Source: a virus
Direction: 5' to 3' (one strand)
IMG/VR virus record: IMGVR_UViG_3300030329_001308
Location: 1-27,562 of that record
DNA length: 27,562 bases
Shown: positions 22,287 through 27,562 of the stretch, in pieces
Layout of the letters: every line of letters begins with the position of its first letter
How positions within the stretch are numbered: position 1 is the first letter of the stretch
Notes under the pieces: model-generated
The model's input: only the letters and a program-made list of their open reading frames with translations
What the model was told of the DNA's origin: nothing
Databases searched by the model: none
Position numbers and translations under genes: made by a program

Positions 22287-22445
22287 ATGGCTGAAAAGAA
22301 AAAGACAACTAAAAAAGCAACACCAAAGAAATCTGGTATATTTAAAATAACTAAACCTAATGGTAATGTTATTGAAAGAATCAATATGAAAGATGGTGTT
22401 AGAAAGACCTATGAAGATAAGGGTTGGAAAGTTGAGGAAGTATAA
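22287..22445 (+). CDS. small basic hypothetical protein
   Basis: This 52-residue protein has a Lys/Thr-rich start (MAEKKKTTKKATPKKSG) and a compact end (IFKITKPNGNVIERINMKDG, then YEDKGWKVEEV) that looks like a small beta fold. AAAGGAGCATTTAAA serves as the ribosome binding site and its stop overlaps the next start (TAATG). It could be a capsid-bound or DNA-binding minor protein. Confidence 0.6.
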   Translation: MAEKKKTTKKATPKKSGIFKITKPNGNVIERINMKDGVRKTYEDKGWKVEEV

Positions 22446-22753
22446 TGGTTATATTTAAGCCAATAACAACAGAAGCAGCATTAGGTACTTCATCAGGTGC
22501 ATCATCTAATGTAAGTTCAAGCGAATTTGTAAGGTTGCATAATACAGCAGCAACAGGAACAGAATATTTAGTTACATTAGAAGAATCAGGTGGAACAGAT
22601 ATAGGTACATTTTCATTAGATGGTTCTGATACTGTTATAATCCAAAAAGAAGCAACAGATAAATTATTTGCAGGAAATGCAGCAGTTTTAGCGTGTGGGG
22701 TGGCAGTTGTAGAAGTTGGCAATCCACGTTCTTACACTAAATCATTTAAATAA
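22445..22753 (+). CDS. small structural protein candidate
   Basis: This 102-residue protein is rich in Ser/Thr/Gly and beta strands (SSEFVRLHNTAATGTEYLVT, then DTVIIQKEATDKLFAGNAA, then VAVVEVGN). It resembles small beta-sandwich decoration or fibre-base proteins and lies between capsid and lysis genes. The sequence alone does not give a family. Confidence 0.55.
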   Translation: MVIFKPITTEAALGTSSGASSNVSSSEFVRLHNTAATGTEYLVTLEESGGTDIGTFSLDGSDTVIIQKEATDKLFAGNAAVLACGVAVVEVGNPRSYTKSFK

Positions 22754-23158
22754 ATGTCATTATTAGACAGAATCAAACACCACGAGGGATTCAGATCCAA
22801 AGTGTATAAATGCACAGAGGGTTATGATACTATTGGTTATGGTTTTGCTATTAAGGATTTGGAGTTAGATGAAGATATATCAGAGATGATATTGATGCGT
22901 AAGTTAGATAATCTAATGACAAGAATAGGTAAGACATTTGTTTGGTGGCGTTCTGCTGATAGTACAGTAAAAGATGTGGTTGTAGAGATGTGTTATCAGT
23001 TAGGTGTTTCTGGATTCAGTAAATTCAAAAAGACTATTGATCATTTAGAAAATAAGCGATATGGTAAAGCATCTGCTGAAATGCTTGATAGTAGATGGGC
23101 AAAGCAAACACCTAATAGAGCATTAGAACTATCCAATTTAATTAAAGAGTTAGAGTAG
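22754..23158 (+). CDS. GH24 endolysin (T4 lysozyme type)
   Basis: This 134-residue protein has the GH24 catalytic layout Glu-8aa-Asp/Cys-5aa-Thr: E11 in HHEGF, C20, and T26 in GYDTIGYG. It aligns with T4 lysozyme positions 11, 20 and 26, but Cys replaces Asp20, as in many GH24 phage enzymes. The remaining helices (WWRSADSTVKDVVVEMCYQL, ASAEMLDSRWAKQTPNRALE) match the lysozyme C-lobe. It is somewhat shorter than T4 lysozyme (164). No signal peptide is visible, so a holin would be needed for release. The downstream gene is holin-like. Confidence 0.85.
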   Translation: MSLLDRIKHHEGFRSKVYKCTEGYDTIGYGFAIKDLELDEDISEMILMRKLDNLMTRIGKTFVWWRSADSTVKDVVVEMCYQLGVSGFSKFKKTIDHLENKRYGKASAEMLDSRWAKQTPNRALELSNLIKELE

Positions 23159-23161
23159 TGA

Positions 23162-23434
23162 ATGGATCCTATACAGATATTAGAGCAATTTGGATTTCCT
23201 ATTCTAATCTCACTTGCATTGGGTTATTTTCTTTGGAAACAGCAGAATTGGATTCAGAATGAATTAATTGATGATTTGGAGGAGAGATTTAAAAGGTTAG
23301 AAGGCATTATAATAACCCTGATAAATCAACAGAAGAAGATGCAGATTGAACTGCGTGGAATTATGAAGAAGTACGAAGCATTGGTAGAAATAATAGATAA
23401 ACTAATATTAAGAAATGAAAAGGATAAGAAATGA
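23162..23434 (+). CDS. holin-like/BhlA-type membrane protein
   Basis: This 90-residue protein has one membrane helix at about residues 11-26 (GFPILISLALGYFLWK) followed by a long charged coiled coil (LIDDLEERFKRLEGIIITLI, then KKMQIELRGIMKKYEALVEI). This layout is that of BhlA/UviB-type holins. It lies three bases after the lysozyme gene, which supports a lysis role. The next gene starts within its stop region (ATGA). Confidence 0.65.
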   Translation: MDPIQILEQFGFPILISLALGYFLWKQQNWIQNELIDDLEERFKRLEGIIITLINQQKKMQIELRGIMKKYEALVEIIDKLILRNEKDKK

Positions 23435-23628
23435 AAAAACTAACTAATTTTTTAAAGAACTTTGCTATTGATTATGTTATAAAATACTTAACAGAAAACA
23501 AAGATGAAGTGGTTGCAAAATTAAATAAAGAGATCAATGTTCCTATTTTAAATGAGAAGCAAGAAAAAGAACTGCTTGATGCTATCTATGATTCTACATT
23601 GACAGTAGTAAAAGGAATTAAAAAATAA
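23431..23628 (+). CDS. small hypothetical protein of the lysis cluster
   Basis: This 65-residue helical, amphipathic protein (LTNFLKNFAIDYVIKYLTEN, then EKQEKELLDAIYDSTLTVVK) has no full membrane helix. It overlaps the holin-like gene and the next small gene. It may form a complex with its neighbours at the membrane. No family recognised. Confidence 0.58.
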   Translation: MKKLTNFLKNFAIDYVIKYLTENKDEVVAKLNKEINVPILNEKQEKELLDAIYDSTLTVVKGIKK

Positions 23629-23849
23629 TGATTCCTGCGTTATTGATAAAGAAGATTGTCCCTAAAATACTTGAAATTGTCCTAAAACAGTTCAAAGGTA
23701 TTGAGAAAATAGACAAATTGGTCAAGTATATGGAAAATGAGAATGAAACCGATAAACAGGTAAAATTACACGAAAAAGCATTAAAGGGATTAACGTCTGA
23801 AATTGATGAGTTGAAGTCAGAATTGCAAAAATGGAAGAAAAATGTCTAA
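23628..23849 (+). CDS. small coiled-coil hypothetical protein
   Basis: This 73-residue protein begins with a hydrophobic amphipathic segment (PALLIKKIVPKILEIVLKQF) and continues as a coiled coil ending HEKALKGLTSEIDELKSELQ. It resembles small lysis-associated or spanin-like proteins without a signal peptide. It starts at the stop of the previous gene, and the fibre gene starts inside its last codons. Confidence 0.58.
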   Translation: MIPALLIKKIVPKILEIVLKQFKGIEKIDKLVKYMENENETDKQVKLHEKALKGLTSEIDELKSELQKWKKNV

Positions 23850-24501
23850 ACCATTATTGATCACAGATTATGTAGATGAGAATCTAAAATTAGTCAGAGA
23901 TGATGATGGTACAGATACTGCTTTACAATTATCCAAAGATAAATTAAAGATTGTTGGTGATTTAGATGTTACAGGCGATATTAAGACAACTACTCAATCT
24001 ACCCCATTAACAGACTTTGATTTAGCAACAAAAAAATATGTAGATGATAATGCAGGTGGTTCAACTGTTCAATATTACTACGAAACAAAAGTATGTAATT
24101 ATTATACAAATTCAACAAATAATCAATTTATACCATTGGCAGGATATGTTATTGAAAGAGATAATATCGCAGGTCAAAATGAATTTGTTTCTATGGTTGC
24201 TCCATTTAATGGCACTATTGAGAGAATTATGTTTAGAAGTGAAATTGCACAAAATGGAACATTAGAGTTTGATATATATGAATCATCAGATGGAACAGAA
24301 ACACCAGGATCTGTAACAGGCGTAAAAGATACATCTATTAATATTGCTGATGATACAACTGTAACAGTTGATTTTGATAGTATGACAAGTGGAACAAATG
24401 CTTTGGTGAAAGGGAGAATATACGCTATACAGATAGATACTCCTTCTGCACCATACGATACCAATGTAACAGTAGTTTTTAAATGGGATTCAACAACTTA
24501 A
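23842..24501 (+). CDS. fibre/appendage-like virion protein
   Basis: This 219-residue protein has an N-terminal part with DDDGTDTALQLSKDKLKIVG and LDVTGDIKTTTQ followed by DFDLATKKYVDDNAGG, all patterns of phage fibre shafts and trimerisation regions. The C-terminal 145 residues form a beta-sandwich-like domain (MVAPFNGTIERIMFRSEIAQ, then YAIQIDTPSA), likely a receptor or surface-binding head. It is placed after the lysis genes with two further appendage-like genes. Confidence 0.65.
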   Translation: MSKPLLITDYVDENLKLVRDDDGTDTALQLSKDKLKIVGDLDVTGDIKTTTQSTPLTDFDLATKKYVDDNAGGSTVQYYYETKVCNYYTNSTNNQFIPLAGYVIERDNIAGQNEFVSMVAPFNGTIERIMFRSEIAQNGTLEFDIYESSDGTETPGSVTGVKDTSINIADDTTVTVDFDSMTSGTNALVKGRIYAIQIDTPSAPYDTNVTVVFKWDSTT

Positions 24502-24510
24502 AGGGATATT

Positions 24511-25311
24511 ATGGCAGGTTTAACGGGAAAAAGTATAGCAAGTGCATATAAATCATTATTAAGAATAGATGATGATACTAATGGTATAGATACATCATTG
24601 ACAAGCATAACTGATGGAGAAGGCACAGTATCGGCAATACAATTATCTGATGACAATTTAAGGGTTGCACCACAGACTAACGACACAACAGCAGCATTTG
24701 AAGTAAGAGCAAAAGGTGGCACTCCATTATTAGCAGTAGATACTAGTAATAGCGTAGTTAAGGCAGGAGTTGGTCAATTCAATGCACTTACTCAATATGC
24801 TTATTTTTCTGTTCATACAGCAGCAACTACTGCGAATACAGCAGGGTATCATTATCCATTGAATTTTGGGAACGGAGCAACAACAGGAATAACAGACCAA
24901 GTGAACATATTTGGAAATGGTACAGACCCTGCAACAACAGTAACGACAGCAGATGCAAATGACCAAAGAGCAGCAAGTATAGTAAATCACTTAATGTATG
25001 TTCCTGATAATATTTCTGTTGATTCTGTCGTATCATTAGAGGGTGCAGATGCAGCAACAGGAGATACAACAAGATTTCATTTAATGAGTTACACATTTAA
25101 TAGTGGTTCAACATCAGCATTAGCAGACGGAACATTAATTGCACATAATTCTGATACAACAAATGCAGGATCAGAACAAATATATAAATCAACATTTACA
25201 ATAGATAGTGCAAGTGTATCAGCAGGTAAAGTTTTGGTTTGCACATTTGAAAGCGATTCAGTTAATTCAGATTACTCGTGTAACGTAGTAGTAAAATATC
25301 ATTTAGTTTAA
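24511..25311 (+). CDS. conserved virion/appendage protein
   Basis: This 266-residue protein starts GLTGKSIASAYKSLLRI and continues with DGEGTVSAIQLSDDNLRVAP and FEVRAKGGTPLLAVD. I recognise this N-terminal block as a common module of environmental phage structural proteins. It is followed by a Thr/Ala-rich beta domain (VVSLEGADAATGDTTRFHLM, then FESDSVNSDYSCNVVVKYHL). Like its upstream neighbour it combines a conserved anchor with a variable C-domain, suggesting a fibre or capsid decoration role. Confidence 0.68.
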   Translation: MAGLTGKSIASAYKSLLRIDDDTNGIDTSLTSITDGEGTVSAIQLSDDNLRVAPQTNDTTAAFEVRAKGGTPLLAVDTSNSVVKAGVGQFNALTQYAYFSVHTAATTANTAGYHYPLNFGNGATTGITDQVNIFGNGTDPATTVTTADANDQRAASIVNHLMYVPDNISVDSVVSLEGADAATGDTTRFHLMSYTFNSGSTSALADGTLIAHNSDTTNAGSEQIYKSTFTIDSASVSAGKVLVCTFESDSVNSDYSCNVVVKYHLV

Positions 25312-25321
25312 GGGAGAAAAT

Positions 25322-26857
25322 ATGGCAAATGTAAAGACAACATTAACAGTAGAGGGAAATGGCAATACAAATTCATTTTCCAATACTAAAAACTATACAG
25401 AGGAAGTTGTAACAAAATTTTATGTAGACCACACAGATACATTTACAGATGTTATCGCTTTTAGTCCAGATGATGATAGTCCAACTAAAACAGCGACATC
25501 AACAGGTGCGCCACAATCATTCTGTTTATATAATAGTGGTTCAGTAGGATTAGAAATACAAATACAGAACACAAAATGGGCGCACGCAGCACCAGATACA
25601 GTATCAGATGAAGCAGTATTTAATTCATTTATATTAGGTGCAGGTGAGATGTTTTTCTCTAATAATATGAGATTAATGCAAAGAGATGCAGACAATTCAG
25701 CAGCACTTGGTGGGACTTCCTTATTAACATTGGCAACAGATAATGTTGTAACATTAGATGCCACTCATTCAAAAGGTGGTGATATGGGTGCAGATACAGA
25801 TACAGAAGATACATCAAGTTCAACTACAATAGCATTAGATGGTGCAGGTGCTAAATTCAGAGCAGGAGATTATATATTTTTTGATACATCAACTTCTGAT
25901 GCTATGAGAGTTGTATCTGTAAGTAGTAATACATTGACAGTAGAGAGAAATGTATTAGGATATACTGCACAAACAATCCCTGATAATACAGATGTATATA
26001 TGTATGCAGGTAGCCATTTACACGATAAAGGCACAGAAGATGATAGTGGTACTAACATTAGAACAGATGCACAGGGCAGATTTAAAGGTCAATTATTAGG
26101 TGCAAGTGGTGTAGTGCCAAGAGGTACAGGTGCAACTGATGTAGCAGGTGGCATAGTGGCAGGTTCTGTTGTAATTCAATTCCCAGAACACGGAGGTTAT
26201 CAAAATTTAGGTGTTGCAGTTGGTTCAACAGATTCAACAGGATTAGCAGTATCAACAGCGTATGAGTTTAGGATTACAGATTCGCTAGGCACAACAGCAG
26301 ATATAGCATTTACAACAGATTCTTCTGATGTGAGTTGGGGTAAAGTTATTGAACTAATCAATCAAGCATTTGTAGATGCTAATTTAGATTATACAGTAGG
26401 CATTGTGAATGGTGATGTTAGGTTTAGTGCTAAAAAATGGATTGATGGAGATAGCATTACATTAGTAGATCCATCAAGTGGTACAGAACCTTGGGCTGTT
26501 GGTAATGTTCCTGATACAGCAGCACACGAAACACCTATTAAGACTAGATTCCCATCATTGAGGATAACAGATGTTCAGAGTGGTAAATCAGTTAAAAATA
26601 CAAAAAATATGTTGGTTGATGATGGTAATGGTAATTTAGTTGGAGAAGTCGGAAGTGGTACTATTGACTATGATACAGGAATAGTTGATTTTACAGGATT
26701 ATACAGAGCAGAATTTAAGACATCATTCAATTATGCTTCTGCACACGCAGGAATACCAACAAGAGCATCAAATAAATCTAATATGGTGAAATTGATTGCA
26801 GCAAGAAGTACAAATGGTTATAAAAATGGTGAATTAACATTAATTTGCTACTCATAA
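25322..26857 (+). CDS. large structural/appendage protein
   Basis: This 511-residue, Asp/Ser/Thr-rich beta protein has repeated strand blocks (VVTLDATHSKGGDMG, AGDYIFFDTSTSDAMRVVSV, VVIQFPEHGGYQNLGVAVGS). The C-terminal region (NMLVDDGNGNLVGEVGSG, then TIDYDTGIVDFTGL) looks like repeat domains of virion fibre or adhesin proteins. It has AAGGGAG as the ribosome binding site and is the third appendage-like gene in a row. I do not recognise the family; adsorption or capsid decoration is likely. Confidence 0.6.
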   Translation: MANVKTTLTVEGNGNTNSFSNTKNYTEEVVTKFYVDHTDTFTDVIAFSPDDDSPTKTATSTGAPQSFCLYNSGSVGLEIQIQNTKWAHAAPDTVSDEAVFNSFILGAGEMFFSNNMRLMQRDADNSAALGGTSLLTLATDNVVTLDATHSKGGDMGADTDTEDTSSSTTIALDGAGAKFRAGDYIFFDTSTSDAMRVVSVSSNTLTVERNVLGYTAQTIPDNTDVYMYAGSHLHDKGTEDDSGTNIRTDAQGRFKGQLLGASGVVPRGTGATDVAGGIVAGSVVIQFPEHGGYQNLGVAVGSTDSTGLAVSTAYEFRITDSLGTTADIAFTTDSSDVSWGKVIELINQAFVDANLDYTVGIVNGDVRFSAKKWIDGDSITLVDPSSGTEPWAVGNVPDTAAHETPIKTRFPSLRITDVQSGKSVKNTKNMLVDDGNGNLVGEVGSGTIDYDTGIVDFTGLYRAEFKTSFNYASAHAGIPTRASNKSNMVKLIAARSTNGYKNGELTLICYS

Positions 26858-26866
26858 GGAGGGATT

Positions 26867-26947
26867 ATGCCAAAAGGTAAGGGAACATACGGAAGTAAAA
26901 AAGGCAGACCAAGAAAGCCTAAAATGAAGCCAAAGAAAAGGAAGTAG
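26867..26947 (+). CDS. tiny basic protein (26 residues)
   Basis: AAGGAGGGATT precedes ATG 26867, which opens a 26-codon frame starting MPKGKGTYGSKKGRPRK and ending in Lys/Arg. I recognise GKGTYGSKxGRP as a recurrent tiny protein of phage structural operons. Its composition suggests DNA or capsid binding. It lies between the large structural protein and the connector gene. Confidence 0.7.
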   Translation: MPKGKGTYGSKKGRPRKPKMKPKKRK

Positions 26948-26950
26948 AAT

Positions 26951-27562
26951 ATGGCAACTAATTTTAAATATGCAAGTCAATCTGATTTAAAGAATTACTT
27001 TAATAACTTTGGTGATTTTGATCAGAAAACACAAATATACCCTACATTAACATCAGGGAATCTACATTTATTCAGAGATTGTGGTTATGTTGATACGTTC
27101 TTTGTAAATGGTGAAGAACTTGCAGCAGCACAATCCACAAGTGGTGCAGTTGATTCAAATGGAGAATGGTTTTATGCTTCTGCTACTAATCAATTAGAAT
27201 ATTATAATAGTAATTATTCATCTACCACTATAAATGAGCAGATATTTGAAACAGGTGTAGATTTTGCAACATTTATTGACCAACAATTAGTAAATGCTTC
27301 TATGGAGTTAAATAACTTGTTAGATGCAAGATTTCAGATGCCATTACCTAAATCAACACAGATTAAAGAAGGTTCAGCAAGTGGTTTGACACCTGAATAT
27401 GACCCTGTTATTATTAAAGCAACTTGTTATTTAGCAGCAGCAAATTTGATTAGGTCAAAAGACCCAATGTCAGAAGAAGCACAATTTTATATGGATATGA
27501 TAACAAATGCAGAAGGCACAGGGTTAGTTGATAAACTAAATGTAGGACAGATAAAACTTTCT
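26951..27562 (+). CDS. head-tail connector protein (partial at right edge)
   Basis: The frame from ATG 26951 runs off the window after 204 codons. The N-terminal region (TNFKYASQSDLKNYFNNFGD) and the segment FIDQQLVNASMELNNLLDAR followed by DPVIIKATCYLAAANLIRS resemble the helical core of gp6/DUF1320-type head-tail adaptors. Position after appendage genes and, by likely circularity, before the tail completion gene at the left edge supports this. The end of the gene is missing. Confidence 0.65.
   Translation, partial: MATNFKYASQSDLKNYFNNFGDFDQKTQIYPTLTSGNLHLFRDCGYVDTFFVNGEELAAAQSTSGAVDSNGEWFYASATNQLEYYNSNYSSTTINEQIFETGVDFATFIDQQLVNASMELNNLLDARFQMPLPKSTQIKEGSASGLTPEYDPVIIKATCYLAAANLIRSKDPMSEEAQFYMDMITNAEGTGLVDKLNVGQIKLS

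Noticed and set aside
22811-22831. Lysozyme with catalytic Asp20 replaced by Cys, perhaps inactive
   Set aside because: The Glu-8aa-Asp/Cys-5aa-Thr pattern is known in GH24 phage lysozymes, and Cys at this site is compatible with activity, so it is not a sign of a dead gene.

Overview
This window looks like most of the genome of a small, strongly AT-rich tailed phage with siphovirus-type tail genes. Every supported gene lies on the + strand, packed tightly with many stop/start overlaps of the TAATG or ATGA type. No integrase, rRNA, tRNA, CRISPR array or insertion sequence is seen. There is also no DNA polymerase, primase or helicase, so the phage would depend on host replication enzymes. Shine-Dalgarno sites are clear (GGAG, AAGGAG). 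The proteins resemble those of environmental aquatic phages, but I cannot name the host from sequence alone.

Layout. (1) 1-9073, tail module: end of a head-tail connector-type protein, tail completion protein, a small lysine-rich protein, tail tube, the two tail-assembly chaperone products joined by a programmed -1 frameshift, tape measure, a 1042-residue tail hub with a C-terminal dockerin domain, a possible cohesin-like partner, another tail protein, and a small coiled-coil/membrane protein. (2) 9074-15371, early or DNA-metabolism module: several tiny proteins with a repeated GGAGAAACAA start leader, a putative single-strand annealing protein, a SpoVG-type protein with an SSB-like tail, a structured intergenic element, a small HTH protein, a DnaD/O-like initiator carrying an internal 11-bp repeat array (candidate origin), a PD-(D/E)XK nuclease, a Mom-like DNA modification protein, a C5-cytosine methyltransferase, small membrane proteins and a RusA resolvase. 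(3) 15372-20345, packaging and head assembly: ParB-like protein, terminase small and large subunits, portal, a conserved small protein, a Mu F-like minor head protein and a morphogenesis protein. (4) 20346-27562, capsid, lysis and appendages: scaffold, major capsid, small proteins, GH24 lysozyme, holin-like protein, fibre or decoration proteins, a tiny basic protein, and a connector protein running off the right edge.

The right edge ends in a head-tail connector gene and the left edge begins with the end of a similar gene. The window is therefore probably a circularly permuted genome cut in this area with some sequence missing, because a direct join would create a stop codon.

The most interesting points are the dockerin-bearing tail hub next to a possible cohesin-like protein, the in-gene iteron array, the Mom-like modification gene near a methyltransferase, and repeated regulatory elements that mark module boundaries.
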